Positions 1-8,216 of a stretch of 64,000 nucleotides of DNA are shown here, piece after piece. The translations under genes were made by a program, and so were the position numbers. The stretch is from Nocardia sp. NBC_00416 (GTDB lineage Bacteria; Actinomycetota; Actinomycetes; Mycobacteriales; Mycobacteriaceae), in NCBI RefSeq assembly GCF_036032445.1, contig NZ_CP107932.1, positions 3,226,501 to 3,290,500 of the forward strand, written 5' to 3'. The notes beneath the pieces were generated by a model. That model saw only the letters and a program-made list of their open reading frames with translations. It searched no databases and was not told the origin of the DNA. The first letter of the stretch is position 1. Every line of letters starts with the position of its first letter.

Positions 1-426
1 GATATCGATGGCGCCGGAGCGGACCAGCATATCGGCGATTTCGAGGGCTTGTTCACCGGTATCCGGCTGGGAGACCAGCAGCGCGTCGGTATCGACGCCG
101 AGCTTGGCGGCGTAGTCGGGATCGAGGGCGTGTTCCGCGTCGATGAACGCGGCCACGCCCCCCGCCGCCTGAGCATTGGCGACCGCGTGCAGGGCGACGG
201 TGGTTTTACCGGAGGCTTCCGGACCGTAGATCTCCACGACCCGGCCGCGGGGCAGACCGCCGATCCCCAGTGCGACGTCGAGGGCGATGGATCCGGTCGG
301 AATCACCGAGATCGGCTGGCGGGCTTCTTCCCCGAGACGCATCACCGCCCCCTTGCCGAAACTCTTCTCGACCTGCGCGAGCGCGAGTTCGAGGGCCTTG
401 TCGCGGTCGTAGGGCTGTGGCGCCAT
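1..426 (-). CDS. recA: RecA recombinase, N-terminal 142 codons (cut by window edge)
   Basis: DNA-dependent ATPase that forms the presynaptic filament for homologous recombination and triggers LexA self-cleavage. The visible part starts [20 protein letters not shown] and contains the Walker A loop GPEASGKT at residues 68-75 and the [10 protein letters not shown] segment that follows it in all RecA proteins. The remaining 200 or so residues lie beyond base 1. The ATG at 424-426 is preceded by a GGGGAGA Shine-Dalgarno sequence. Nothing suggests an intein in the visible part, but the usual intein site of mycobacterial RecA could lie outside the window. A LexA-type operator sits in its promoter, so it is expected to be SOS-induced. 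Confidence 0.97.
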   Translation of the reverse strand, partial: MAPQPYDRDKALELALAQVEKSFGKGAVMRLGEEARQPISVIPTGSIALDVALGIGGLPRGRVVEIYGPEASGKTTVALHAVANAQAAGGVAAFIDAEHALDPDYAAKLGVDTDALLVSQPDTGEQALEIADMLVRSGAIDI

Positions 427-511
427 TGTGTCTCCCCTTTTCACCGGGTGGATCGATAGGTGGTGTGGTTGGCGCCCACAGTAGAGGGCGGCACCGACAA
501 GTTCGCGCCTC

Positions 512-539
512 AGCCTAGACGAACAGGTGTTCGAGTCAA
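512..539 (-). promoter_or_regulatory. recA promoter with embedded LexA (SOS) box
   Basis: Reading leftward, TTGACT (534-539) and TAGGCT (512-517) are separated by 16 nt, a good -35/-10 pair. The spacer holds CGAACAGGTGTTCG (520-533), which matches the actinobacterial LexA box CGAAC-N4-GTTCG exactly. LexA bound here would block RNA polymerase. The expected start near 505 gives a leader of about 80 nt before recA. The rest of the 427-770 gap, between here and the DUF3046 gene, shows no other recognisable gene or signal. Confidence 0.88.
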
Positions 540-770
540 GCTACGCCTCCGCGCGTCGTCGGGCAGGTGCTCGCCGCGCGGTCACCGCTGCGGGAGCGCG
601 GTCTCATCCCCTTCCGGCCGGGTGCCGTGGATGCGCGCTGCGCGTCGATGATGCTGTTCTGCTACGACACGTCCAGGAACGGCATCCGCCGTCGGCATCC
701 ATGGCTACCTGCGGCAACCGCGCGAAGGCGGCGCGGCATCACTCCCGAAGGACGTGATCGCCCGGCGATA

Positions 771-965
771 TCACCACCGGGAGCGCGGTACGTCGAATTC
801 GGCGCAGAGCGCGCGCCATACTTCGCGAGGATCGACACCGGCTTCGATGGCGGCAGCACCGGTCCGGCTGCCGAGCGCGAGGATGGCGTGATCATTGAGC
901 AGAGCGTCGCCGCGCGCCTCGCCGAATTCGGTGTGCATGAGTTCCTGGAATTCCGTCAACCGCAC
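771..965 (-). CDS. DUF3046 small protein upstream of recA
   Basis: A 64-residue protein starting VRLTEFQELMHTEFGEARGD and containing VDPREVWRALCAEFDVP near its end. This is the DUF3046 family, which sits next to recA throughout Mycobacteriales (Rv2738c in M. tuberculosis, from memory). Its function is unknown. The GTG at 963-965 is chosen because relatives start with RLTEF. There is no Shine-Dalgarno sequence, but TATGTT lies 7 nt upstream, which fits a leaderless transcript. An ATG 12 bases upstream is the alternative start. It lies between the glycosyltransferase gene and recA, all on the same strand. Confidence 0.85.
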   Translation of the reverse strand: MRLTEFQELMHTEFGEARGDALLNDHAILALGSRTGAAAIEAGVDPREVWRALCAEFDVPRSRW

Positions 966-1008
966 CGGGCACAACATACTCGCACCGATAGCGGTGGGCA
1001 CGGCCCGG

Positions 1009-2172
1009 TCAGTGCGCCCGCACCGAATCCAGTACCCGCTGACAGATCCGGACCGGATCGGCCACCGCATCCGCGCCGGCGGCCGCCTCCCGCGCCGCTT
1101 CGGTGAACCGCGGCTCCCCCAGCACGCGGAGCACGGCGTCCCGCACAGCCTCCGCGGTGAGCGGCCGGACCAACAGCGACACTCCTCGCCGTTGCGCGCG
1201 ATTGGCCAGTTCCCATTGGTCACCACCGCCGGGGACGGTCACCACCGGCACACCCGCGGACAGCGACTTGGCCAGCAGTCCGTGCCCACCACCGCCGACC
1301 ACCACCGACGCGTCGGCGAGTAGTTCGTCCTGCCGGCCCAGCCCGGCGGTCGCCCACTCCGGCAGCGGATGCGGCGGTTCGTCGAGCATGGAGATCGCCA
1401 CCCGGACACCGGTTCCCGCCAGCGCCTCCAGCACCGTCTCCGCCATTCCGGTCACCCCGGTATGCGCGGTGGACGGCGCCACCACCACCAGCGGGCCGTC
1501 GCCCGGCGGCCGTTCCAGCCGCCGGTCGGTGGGTTCCCACAGCAGCGGGCCGACCACTTCGGCTTCCGCCGGCCAATCCGGGCGCGGCACCTCCAGCGCG
1601 GGCAAGGTGGCGACGAGCCGCGCGGCCGGACCCGGATCGGCAGCGGGCAATCCCACACCGACCCTGGCCATCTCACGCTGCCGCGTCCCGGTCCGCACGG
1701 CACGGTCGGTGAACGCCCGCAGCACCGTGTCCCGCGCACGCCCGCGGATACCGGTCCCCGGCGCGAGTCCACTTCCGATGGGCGGCAGACCTTTCGACGG
1801 GAGGTACAGCGGATGCGGCGAGAGTTCCACCCACGGCACCCGCAACCGTTCGGCGGCCATCCCGCCGCCGGCGGTGAGTACGTCGGAGACGACGAGTTCG
1901 GGCAGCATGGCGCCGAGTTCGGGCAGGATCTCGGTCGAGATATAGGCGGCCCGTTGATGAATCCGCGCGCCGGCATCCGCGTCGTCGTCGATAGGACGGG
2001 GCGCCAGCCCCTTCAACCGCCGAACACCGATACCGGCGGCGCGCGCGGCGTCGAACCACCGGGGGCCGGTGAAAAGGACGGGCTCATCACCCGCATCGCG
2101 GAAACGCAGGCACAACGCGATAGCGGGAAACGCATGGCCCGGATCGGGACCGGCGACGACGGCTACTCGCAT
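1009..2172 (-). CDS. GT-B glycosyltransferase, UGT/MGT type
   Basis: A 387-residue protein with two Rossmann-like halves. The N-terminus MRVAVVAGPDPGHAFPAIAL is the usual start of UDP-glycosyltransferase/macrolide-glycosyltransferase proteins. The C-terminal part (about residues 295-330) has GGGGHGLLAKSLSAGVPVV followed by GGGDQWELANR, the position of the sugar-nucleotide binding motif. The classical HGG is altered to GGHG, so donor preference cannot be read. The ATG at 2172 is preceded by GGGTGGGCGG. From memory a related gene (Rv2739c) sits at the same place in M. tuberculosis. The acceptor is unknown; a lipid or a small secondary metabolite is possible. Confidence 0.8.
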   Translation of the reverse strand: MRVAVVAGPDPGHAFPAIALCLRFRDAGDEPVLFTGPRWFDAARAAGIGVRRLKGLAPRPIDDDADAGARIHQRAAYISTEILPELGAMLPELVVSDVLTAGGGMAAERLRVPWVELSPHPLYLPSKGLPPIGSGLAPGTGIRGRARDTVLRAFTDRAVRTGTRQREMARVGVGLPAADPGPAARLVATLPALEVPRPDWPAEAEVVGPLLWEPTDRRLERPPGDGPLVVVAPSTAHTGVTGMAETVLEALAGTGVRVAISMLDEPPHPLPEWATAGLGRQDELLADASVVVGGGGHGLLAKSLSAGVPVVTVPGGGDQWELANRAQRRGVSLLVRPLTAEAVRDAVLRVLGEPRFTEAAREAAAGADAVADPVRICQRVLDSVRAH

Positions 2173-2305
2173 CCGCCCACCCTGCCATGTCTTTTGCGTA
2201 CCGGCGCGCGCGGGGTTGAGCTGTGCTTTTCGGCATCGGTTCGACACGTCCGCCACAGCGAACCCCCGGGCCGGTTCCCTTCGGGACTCCGGCGCCGCCG
2301 CCGAC

Positions 2306-3031
2306 TCAACCAGCGAAGGTGAACAGTTCGAATCCGACGGCGCGTTCGGCGTCGAACCCGGTGAGCGGGCCCGTCGTCATGTTCACGACCGCGCGCACCT
2401 GGTCGGCCACCGGTTCCGGACTCAGGACCTCGAGGTACCGGCGGTGTTCGGCCAGTGATCGCTCGGCGACACCGACGGTCGCGGTGACGTCCACCGCGTG
2501 GGTGGCCCCCGCGGGGACCGCCACGGCCGCCCATCGCACGGACCACGGCGCGGATTCGGTGAGGTCGGGGAATATCCATTCGTTGCCGGCGTCGGATACC
2601 GCGTCCAGACCGGCTCGGCCGACGGCACGGTGGTCGGCACTGTTGACGATGCCCGGCGCCCAGGTCGGGCCGAAATGGCCGAGTACCACCACCTCCGGCC
2701 GGTGCCTGCGGATCGCGGCGGCCAGATCACGCCGCAGTGCGGGATTCGCCTCTATCCGGCCGTCCGGATGGCCGAGGAACTCGACCTCGCGCACCCCGAC
2801 GACCGCCGCCGAGGCGCGCTCCTCGGCTTCGCGCAGCGGTCCGGACTCCGCGGGCGGCACCCCGGCGATCCCCGCTTCGCCCGAGGTCACCAACAGGTAC
2901 CGGACGTCTTTGCCCTGGCCGGTCCAGCGGGCCACCGCCGCGGCGACCCCGTACTCGATATCGTCGGGGTGGGCCACGATGACCAGGGCGCGCTGCCAAT
3001 CCTCCGGAAAGTGCTGCACCACCCCATTCAA
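2306..3031 (-). CDS. PIG-L family deacetylase (LmbE/MshB-like)
   Basis: A 241-residue zinc-dependent N-acetyl-sugar deacetylase family protein. The zinc-binding motif AHPDD is at residues 20-24, and the later HFGPTWAPG...SADHRAVGRA segment carries the third metal-ligand histidine. This family removes acetyl from GlcNAc-type groups; mycothiol enzymes MshB and Mca are members, as are many enzymes of natural-product and glycolipid pathways. It is shorter than MshB (about 300 residues) and is probably not MshB. It starts with TTG; in-frame GTG codons a few residues later are possible. The neighbouring glycosyltransferase could supply a GlcNAc conjugate, but this is only inference from adjacency. 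Confidence 0.8.
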   Translation of the reverse strand: MNGVVQHFPEDWQRALVIVAHPDDIEYGVAAAVARWTGQGKDVRYLLVTSGEAGIAGVPPAESGPLREAEERASAAVVGVREVEFLGHPDGRIEANPALRRDLAAAIRRHRPEVVVLGHFGPTWAPGIVNSADHRAVGRAGLDAVSDAGNEWIFPDLTESAPWSVRWAAVAVPAGATHAVDVTATVGVAERSLAEHRRYLEVLSPEPVADQVRAVVNMTTGPLTGFDAERAVGFELFTFAG

Positions 3032-3114
3032 ACACCGCCGCGCTGCCCGCGACAGGGAAAGCCGGATATCCCGCCTGGTGGCGGAACATCCGGCCCGGCG
3101 CTACGCGATTCGGA

Positions 3115-3288
3115 TCAGACTTTGGTGACCGAGTTGTCGTTCGAGCCCGAGATCGCCTTGTAGAGCAGATACAGGCCGAACACCACCGCGCCGATCACCA
3201 GGATCGGGAAAAGGCCTTTGATCAATGCGCCGATCACCGCCAGCGCGATCCAGACGACGGCGACCACGCCGATGATCTTCCAGAGCAT
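3115..3288 (-). CDS. Small two-helix membrane protein
   Basis: A 57-residue protein starting MLWKIIGVVAVVWIALAVIG, with a second hydrophobic stretch (LFPILVIGAVVFGLYLLYKA) and a polar tail SGSNDNSVTKV. The ATG at 3286-3288 has a textbook GGGAGG Shine-Dalgarno sequence 6 nt upstream. I do not recognise a family. Its place just downstream of the psp genes, on the same strand, makes an envelope-stress role possible but unproven. Confidence 0.6.
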   Translation of the reverse strand: MLWKIIGVVAVVWIALAVIGALIKGLFPILVIGAVVFGLYLLYKAISGSNDNSVTKV

Positions 3289-3395
3289 AAGTGCCTCCCA
3301 GCGGTTGTCTCCTGCTTCGAGCATGGCACCGCGGAGTCGGGAAATCACCAGGTGAGAAGCAATATCCGGGGAAGATCAGGGTTGTCCCTGAGGGC

Positions 3396-4340
3396 TCAGG
3401 AACGATCCCGGCGCCGGGCCGCCTCAGCGACAGGCTGCTGCCGGGGTGCCGCGGCGGCCGCCGGCGGCAACAGCGTCTCCGGCGCCCGGTCGGCGAGTTC
3501 GGTGAGGGCCTGCGCCCAGCCGTCCATCCGGTCGGCGGCCTGGCGGAGGTCGGCGACGATACCGTCGAACGCGTAGCGCAAGGCACCCGTCTCGTCCACC
3601 GCGAGCACCCGAGTAGCCGCGGCCACGACGTGTTCGTACTCGACGACCCCGGTATCGAGCCGGGCGAGCATCGACTGCACCGTTTCCTCGAGCCGGCGGG
3701 CATCGGCCGCGCCGGCGAGTTCGGCCGCGTTGCCGCCGAGCGCGCGGACCGCGTCTTCCATGGTGGCGATATCGGCGGCCAGCGCGGTGAGCGCGGCCGC
3801 GCCGGAAGCCGCGGTGGCCACCATATCCTCGAGTTCGTCCGACGGGAGGCGGCGAGAGCGGGCGATCTGGCCGGCCACATCGTGCAGGACTTGTTCGGCG
3901 CGGGCCAGCCGGGCCATCGCGGGTCGGGTGGTGGACCGGGCGGCGGGAAGTCTGCGCGGCACGTACCCGGCCAGTGGCAGCGGAGCACGTCGCAGCCGCA
4001 GATAGCGGCGAGTGCTGAGCGCCGCACCGGTGACCAGCACGACAGCGCCGCCACCGAGTACCACCACGGCCCAGGCGGGAGCGGACAGGATCACCAATCC
4101 GACCGCTCCGGCGGTGGTGAGACCGGAAACGGTACCCAGGCCGATACTGCGCCGCCGGGCCCGGCGGCGTCTACGGAGTTCGCGTTCGCGCGGATCCGCC
4201 CAGCGGCGGACTGCGACGAACGCATTCTCTCCGGCTGTGCGCAGCGTGTCGGCGACGTATGCGGCCTGCGGCTGCAGTTCGGGCCAGGCGCGGGTGAGGT
4301 CCCGGGTCCCGGCCCGGAATCGGGACCGTTCCGATGGCAT
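3396..4340 (-). CDS. PspM-like membrane protein downstream of pspA
   Basis: A 314-residue protein. An Arg-rich segment (about 50-65) precedes two adjacent transmembrane helices (about 67-108). The rest is Ala/Arg-rich and helical with coiled-coil potential, consistent with a cytoplasmic domain. It starts 30 nt after pspA in the same direction. From memory the gene following pspA in M. tuberculosis (Rv2743c, PspM) is a membrane protein needed for the ClgR-PspA envelope-stress response, and this occupies the same slot with similar architecture. The assignment rests on position and topology, not on a recognised motif. Confidence 0.6.
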   Translation of the reverse strand: MPSERSRFRAGTRDLTRAWPELQPQAAYVADTLRTAGENAFVAVRRWADPRERELRRRRRARRRSIGLGTVSGLTTAGAVGLVILSAPAWAVVVLGGGAVVLVTGAALSTRRYLRLRRAPLPLAGYVPRRLPAARSTTRPAMARLARAEQVLHDVAGQIARSRRLPSDELEDMVATAASGAAALTALAADIATMEDAVRALGGNAAELAGAADARRLEETVQSMLARLDTGVVEYEHVVAAATRVLAVDETGALRYAFDGIVADLRQAADRMDGWAQALTELADRAPETLLPPAAAAAPRQQPVAEAARRRDRS

Positions 4341-4370
4341 GCTGCTGTTCCTCGCCGACTCTGAGATCCG

Positions 4371-5204
4371 CTACTGCTGTGCGGTCTGGCCTTTGTTCAT
4401 CTGGGGCTGTGGTTGCGCCGGCTCCGTCGCGGACTTGCCGGCGTCGATCGCCGAGTTGGTGTTGCCGGAGGGGAGCGCGTCTCCACGCATGGAGGCGCGG
4501 ATCTGCTCGAGCCGGCTGTGCCCGGCCATCTGGACGCTGGCCTGCTGGACCTCCATCATGCGCCCCTGGACGGTGTTCTGGGCGAGTTCGGCCGAGCCGA
4601 GCGCGGTGGCGTAGCGCCGTTCGATCTTCTCCCGCACCGCGTCCAGGCTGGGGACGCTGCCGGGGGCGGACAGGGTGCTGTCCATCTGCTGCAGGGAAGC
4701 ACTGACCTGCTCCTGCATCTTGGCCTGTTCGAGCTGGCTGAGCAGTTTGGTGCGCTCGGCGACCTTCTGCTGCAGCAACATGGCGTTCTGCTCGACCGCC
4801 TTCTTGGCCTGGGCGGCCGCCTGCAGTGACTGGTCGTGCAGGACCTTCAGATCTTCGACCGATTGTTCGGCCGTGACCAGCTGCGCGGCGAATGCCTCGG
4901 CGGCGTTGGTGTACTGGATCGCCTTCTCGGCATCGCCGGCGCCGTTGGCCTGGTCGGCGAGCACGACCGCCTGCCGCGCATTGGCGTTGAGCTTCTCGAC
5001 CTCGTCGAGTTGCCGGTTCAGTTTCATCTCCAGCTGCCGCTGGTTTCCGATCACCGAGGCTGCCTGCTGCGACAGGGCCTGGTGCTGACGTTGAGCCTCT
5101 TCGATAGCCTGCTGAATCTGGACCTTCGGATCCGCGTGCTCCTCGATCTTGGAGTCGAAGAGGGCCATCAGGTATTTCCAGGCCTTCGTGAACGGATTAG
5201 CCAT
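4371..5204 (-). CDS. pspA: PspA/IM30 family phage-shock protein
   Basis: A 277-residue, almost fully helical ESCRT-III-like protein that coats the inner face of a stressed plasma membrane and, in mycobacteria, interacts with ClgR. The N-terminal amphipathic segment [20 protein letters not shown] is typical, followed by long coiled coils with [16 protein letters not shown] and [14 protein letters not shown]. The Gln/Pro-rich tail contains [10 protein letters not shown]. The ATG at 5204 follows GAGGCGGGATC. Start codons further upstream would add residues unlike the family. It lies downstream of clgR, as in M. tuberculosis (Rv2744c, the 35-kDa antigen, from memory). Confidence 0.92.
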   Translation of the reverse strand: MANPFTKAWKYLMALFDSKIEEHADPKVQIQQAIEEAQRQHQALSQQAASVIGNQRQLEMKLNRQLDEVEKLNANARQAVVLADQANGAGDAEKAIQYTNAAEAFAAQLVTAEQSVEDLKVLHDQSLQAAAQAKKAVEQNAMLLQQKVAERTKLLSQLEQAKMQEQVSASLQQMDSTLSAPGSVPSLDAVREKIERRYATALGSAELAQNTVQGRMMEVQQASVQMAGHSRLEQIRASMRGDALPSGNTNSAIDAGKSATEPAQPQPQMNKGQTAQQ

Positions 5205-5330
5205 CGGTTGATCCCGCCTCCATCTACTGTGCCGCCTGGGCGACTCGGAGTGCGCGACCGTCACGCACTCGTATATGCCTATCCTCCACCATCCGGCACC
5301 GGGTACCGGCTACCGAACGACGCCGCGTCT

Positions 5331-5341
5331 CGCCGAGAGCG
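5331..5341. promoter_or_regulatory. ClgR-type operator upstream of pspA
   Basis: CGCCGAGAGCG matches the published actinobacterial ClgR core CGCYNANRGCG at every fixed base. It lies 127 nt upstream of the pspA start, in the 221-nt gap between clgR and pspA. Auto- and co-regulation by ClgR is known in corynebacteria, streptomycetes and mycobacteria. The site suggests pspA has its own ClgR-activated promoter besides read-through from clgR. No convincing -35/-10 pair could be picked out. Confidence 0.55.
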
Positions 5342-5425
5342 GCCGCGCCGACGCATACTACGAATCTATCCGGTCCTGCGCGCCACGCGCATTGTCACGA
5401 TCGGGTATACCGCCGCTATAACCGG

Positions 5426-5872
5426 TCAGGCGGCTTCGACCAGGACCAGCGGACCGTTCGTGGGTGCGGGTATGACGATCCGGGTGTCCCCGTCGACATG
5501 TGCCCGGACACCGGCCGCCGCCGAAGCGGCCGGGGCGGCGGGTTCGGCGGCCGGGGTATCGGAGACCGGTTCCGCGGCGGCCGGGGTACCCGCCATTTCG
5601 GCGGGTCGGCGGCCCGCAGCGCCGGCGGCGACGGGGAGATCCTCACCGGCGATGGCCGTGCTGACATCCCAGAGCACCCGGGAAAGGGGAACGTCGAGGG
5701 CCTCGCAGATCGCGGCCAGCAGCTCGCTGGAGGCCTCCTTGCGTCCCCGCTCGACTTCGGAGAGGTACCCCAGGCTCACCCGCGCCGAGGTGGACACTTC
5801 ACGCAGGGTCCGGCTCTGGGCGAGGCGCGCACGCCGCAGACTGTCCCCGATCGCTTCTCGCAGCAGCGTCAT
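5426..5872 (-). CDS. clgR: ClgR transcriptional activator
   Basis: A 148-residue Xre-type helix-turn-helix regulator that activates clp protease and psp genes under envelope or proteotoxic stress. Residues 1-70 ([20 protein letters not shown], then [20 protein letters not shown] and [12 protein letters not shown]) match the conserved ClgR DNA-binding domain. Residues 80-120 are a low-complexity Ala/Pro/Glu linker, longer than in M. tuberculosis. The end PLVLVEAA resembles the hydrophobic C-terminal degron by which ClgR is destroyed by ClpP in other actinobacteria. The ATG at 5872 follows GGAGAAGGAG. It lies between cinA and pspA on the same strand. Confidence 0.92.
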   Translation of the reverse strand: MTLLREAIGDSLRRARLAQSRTLREVSTSARVSLGYLSEVERGRKEASSELLAAICEALDVPLSRVLWDVSTAIAGEDLPVAAGAAGRRPAEMAGTPAAAEPVSDTPAAEPAAPAASAAAGVRAHVDGDTRIVIPAPTNGPLVLVEAA

Positions 5873-5932
5873 CGAGTTCTCCTTCTCCCGGTAGGCGTAG
5901 CCCACGGCACGCACGCGGTTCTCTCTTCGCAC

Positions 5933-5960
5933 AACGTCCGAACCGACCCCGTGGGTTCCC
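5933..5960 (-). promoter_or_regulatory. Candidate ECF sigma (SigE/SigH-type) promoter of clgR
   Basis: On the minus strand GGGAAC (5955-5960) is followed after 18 nt by CGTT (5933-5936), as in mycobacterial SigE/SigH promoters (GGAAC, about 16-20 nt, CGTT). The start would fall about 55 nt before the clgR ATG, between cinA and clgR. In M. tuberculosis clgR is SigE-dependent. The match is to a short consensus and could be chance. Confidence 0.5.
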
Positions 5961-5979
5961 GGGCCGGCCGCGGAACTGC

Positions 5980-6495
5980 TCACCGGGTAGGTGATTCGCT
6001 CCGCACACACCGCAGCAGTTCCTGGACCGCGGTCTGTGTCGCTGTGAACCTGATATTCCACCGGTCGCCGGTGAGTTTCAACCGCATCACCTCGGTATGC
6101 CGGGGACCAGCGAGACCGAGGAAGACGGTGCCGACGTCGATACCGTCCTGTGGGTCGGGGCCGGCGACCCCGGTGAGTGCTACTCCCCAATCGGCGCCGC
6201 AGCAGGTCCGCGCGCCGACGGCGAGCTGTTGCGCGGTGCTCGCCGCCACTGGCCCCTCAGTGGCGAGGACCTGCTCGTCGACCCCGGCGAGACGGTGTTT
6301 GAGATCGGTCGCGTACACCACCAGGCCGCCACGCAGGACAACGCTCGCGCCGGGTACTCCGGCGATCGTGGCGGCCACCAGACCCGCGGTGAGCGATTCG
6401 GCGGTCGCCATCGTCTGCCCCCGGAGCCGGAGGGCGGTGACGAGATCCGCGGCGACGGTGCCGGCGGTCAGCGGACCGGCCTGCTCCACGGTCAT
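5980..6495 (-). CDS. CinA family nicotinamide-nucleotide amidohydrolase
   Basis: A 171-residue protein of the stand-alone CinA C-terminal (PncC) type, which deamidates NMN to nicotinate mononucleotide in pyridine-nucleotide recycling. Recognisable parts are [17 protein letters not shown] (about 29-45), [18 protein letters not shown] and [15 protein letters not shown]. Length fits the single-domain form; the N-terminal MoCF-like domain of full CinA is absent. The ATG overlaps the pgsA stop codon (ATGA), indicating translational coupling. The pgsA-cinA-clgR-pspA order is the standard actinobacterial arrangement. Confidence 0.9.
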   Translation of the reverse strand: MTVEQAGPLTAGTVAADLVTALRLRGQTMATAESLTAGLVAATIAGVPGASVVLRGGLVVYATDLKHRLAGVDEQVLATEGPVAASTAQQLAVGARTCCGADWGVALTGVAGPDPQDGIDVGTVFLGLAGPRHTEVMRLKLTGDRWNIRFTATQTAVQELLRCVRSESPTR

Positions 6496-7145
6496 GCGCG
6501 GGTGCGGTGGGGTCCGGCCAGCCACAGCCTGGCGGCCTGACCGACATAATCCAGCCCTGTTACCACTGTCAGCACCAACGCGATCCACATCAAGGCCATT
6601 CCCGCGGTCGCGAAACCACCGGACAGCGGCAGTAGCAGCACGCCGATGGCCACCGACTGGACCAGGGTTTTGAGCTTCCCGCCGCGACCGGCCGGGATGA
6701 CCCCGCGGCGCACCACCGCCAGCCGCAACAGCGTGACCCCGATTTCACGGGCGCAGATGACGACGGTCATCCACCACGCCAGATCACCCAGGACCGACAG
6801 CCCGATGAGCGCGGAACCGATGAGCGCCTTGTCGGCGATGGGGTCGGCCAGTTTTCCGAAATCGGTGACGAGTCCGTACTTGCGGGCCAGCTGGCCGTCG
6901 AACCGATCGGTGACCGCGGCGAGCGCGAACAGCGCGGTCGCGGTGATCCGCCATCCGCTCTGGTGGCCACCGTCGGCGAACAGCGCCAGGACGAACAGCG
7001 GGACCAGCGCGATCCGGATCATGGTGAGGATGTTCGCGATATTCAGCAGCGGGACCGCGGATTCGGCGGGCGCGGGGACGAGTCCGCCGCGCGGCGGTCC
7101 GGGCGCGGTGAGCCGCCGGTCGATCTCCTCGGGGTGCACGCTCAT
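6492..7145 (-). CDS. pgsA: CDP-diacylglycerol-glycerol-3-phosphate 3-phosphatidyltransferase
   Basis: A 217-residue integral membrane CDP-alcohol phosphatidyltransferase making phosphatidylglycerophosphate, the first committed step to phosphatidylglycerol and cardiolipin. The signature D-x2-DG-x2-AR-x8-G-x3-D-x3-D is complete in the segment DRFDGQLARKY through KLADPIADK. Several hydrophobic helices follow (WWMTVVICAREIG, TLVQSVAIGVLLLPL, MALMWIALVLTVV). The ATG at 7145 (MSVHPEEID) was preferred over a GTG at 7217; neither has a strong Shine-Dalgarno sequence. It overlaps cinA by 4 nt. Confidence 0.92.
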   Translation of the reverse strand: MSVHPEEIDRRLTAPGPPRGGLVPAPAESAVPLLNIANILTMIRIALVPLFVLALFADGGHQSGWRITATALFALAAVTDRFDGQLARKYGLVTDFGKLADPIADKALIGSALIGLSVLGDLAWWMTVVICAREIGVTLLRLAVVRRGVIPAGRGGKLKTLVQSVAIGVLLLPLSGGFATAGMALMWIALVLTVVTGLDYVGQAARLWLAGPHRTRA

Positions 7146-7255
7146 GGCCGCCCATCGGCCGCCGCGCCGGGACAGGCGCGCGGGGTCGAGCGGGAGGGCG
7201 GGATCTGCGGCACACACCCAGACTATCGGTAGCCCGGCCGACTACTGTGCACCCC

Positions 7256-7807
7256 ATGACCTCACGGGGACCACTGGGTGGTTCGACCAGCGACGCGCCC
7301 GGGACGCGGACCGCCACCGTACGGGTGCGGCGCGCCCGCACCTCGGATGTCCCGGCGATCAAGGGGCTCGTCGATGTGTACGCGGGGCGCATCCTGCTGG
7401 AGAAGAATCTCGTCAACCTCTACGAATCGGTGCAGGAGTTCTGGGTCGCCGAGCTCGGTGATCGAGTCGTGGGCTGCGGTGCGCTGCACGTACTGTGGGC
7501 CGATCTCGGCGAAGTGCGCACCGTGGCGGTCCTTCCGGATGTGAAAGGCCACGGTGTGGGCAAACTCATCGTGGAGCATCTGGTCGAGGTGGCCCGGGAG
7601 CTGGAGCTGAGCCGGTTGTTCGTACTGACCTTCGAGGTCGAGTTCTTCGCTCACCACGGCTTCGCGGAGATCGACGGCACCCCGGTGACCGCGGAGGTGT
7701 ACGCGGAGATGTGCCGGTCCTACGACACCGGTGTCGCGGAGTTCCTGGATCTGAGTTATGTGAAACCGAACACTCTCGGCAACACCCGGATGCTGCTCAC
7801 CCTGTGA
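7256..7807 (+). CDS. Amino-acid N-acetyltransferase (ArgA-type GNAT)
   Basis: A 183-residue single-domain GNAT enzyme expected to acetylate glutamate (N-acetylglutamate synthase, start of arginine synthesis), as its M. tuberculosis counterpart Rv2747 does (from memory). It shows VRRARTSDVPAIKGLVDVYA at the start, the acetyl-CoA loop VAVLPDVKGHGVGKLIVEHL, and LFVLTFEVEFFAHHGFAEID in place of the usual GNAT C-terminal strand. The ATG at 7256 has no Shine-Dalgarno sequence, but TACTGT (7243-7248) lies 7 nt before it, consistent with a leaderless mRNA. An in-frame GTG at 7247 is less likely. It is transcribed divergently from pgsA. Confidence 0.85.
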   Translation: MTSRGPLGGSTSDAPGTRTATVRVRRARTSDVPAIKGLVDVYAGRILLEKNLVNLYESVQEFWVAELGDRVVGCGALHVLWADLGEVRTVAVLPDVKGHGVGKLIVEHLVEVARELELSRLFVLTFEVEFFAHHGFAEIDGTPVTAEVYAEMCRSYDTGVAEFLDLSYVKPNTLGNTRMLLTL

Positions 7808-7882
7808 GATCCGGTGGGAGCGGTCAACAGCCCTCCCGCCCGGGGCAACTGGCGCGATCGAGCCGCGCACTAGAGTCGTATC

Positions 7883-8167
7883 GTGCCGATCTTCGCTGTT
7901 CACTACACCTATTCCGACGCCACTTCCGCCGACCGCGATACCCATCGTCCGCGCCACCGAGCGTGGCTGGCCGGCCTGCTCGCCGAGGGCACGCTGGTCA
8001 CCAGCGGACCGTATCCGGACGGTTCCGGTGCGCTGCTGCTGTTCCGGGCGGCCGACAGCGCGACACTCGGCGAAGTGCTGCCGCAGGACCCCTTCGCGCA
8101 GGAGAAGCTGATCGACGAAGTCCGCGCCGTCGAATGGCAACCCGTTTTCGGCGTGCTGGCCGACTGA
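7883..8167 (+). CDS. YciI family protein
   Basis: A 94-residue ferredoxin-like-fold protein of the YciI family. The start MPIFAVHYTYSD, the conserved HRAWLAGLLAEGTLVTSGP and the DPFAQEKLIDEVRAVEWQP block are diagnostic. The His/Asp pair typical of YciI (histidine near residue 25, Asp in the DPF motif) is present; enzymatic activity is generally unproven. The GTG start at 7883 lies 6 nt after TAGAGT (7871-7876), so it may be leaderless. The order matches Rv2747-Rv2749 around ftsK in M. tuberculosis. Confidence 0.82.
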   Translation: MPIFAVHYTYSDATSADRDTHRPRHRAWLAGLLAEGTLVTSGPYPDGSGALLLFRAADSATLGEVLPQDPFAQEKLIDEVRAVEWQPVFGVLAD

Positions 8168-8177
8168 GACGCCGGAC

Positions 8178-8207
8178 GTCCCGGCCGGGAATCGTGCCGG
8201 CCGGGAC
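8178..8207. terminator. Bidirectional terminator hairpin between yciI-like and terC-like genes
   Basis: A perfect 11-bp stem, GTCCCGGCCGG (8178-8188) with CCGGCCGGGAC (8197-8207), and an 8-nt loop lies between two convergent stop codons. There is no U-tract, as is common in actinobacterial terminators. Confidence 0.75.
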
Positions 8208-8216
8208 ACACCGGAA

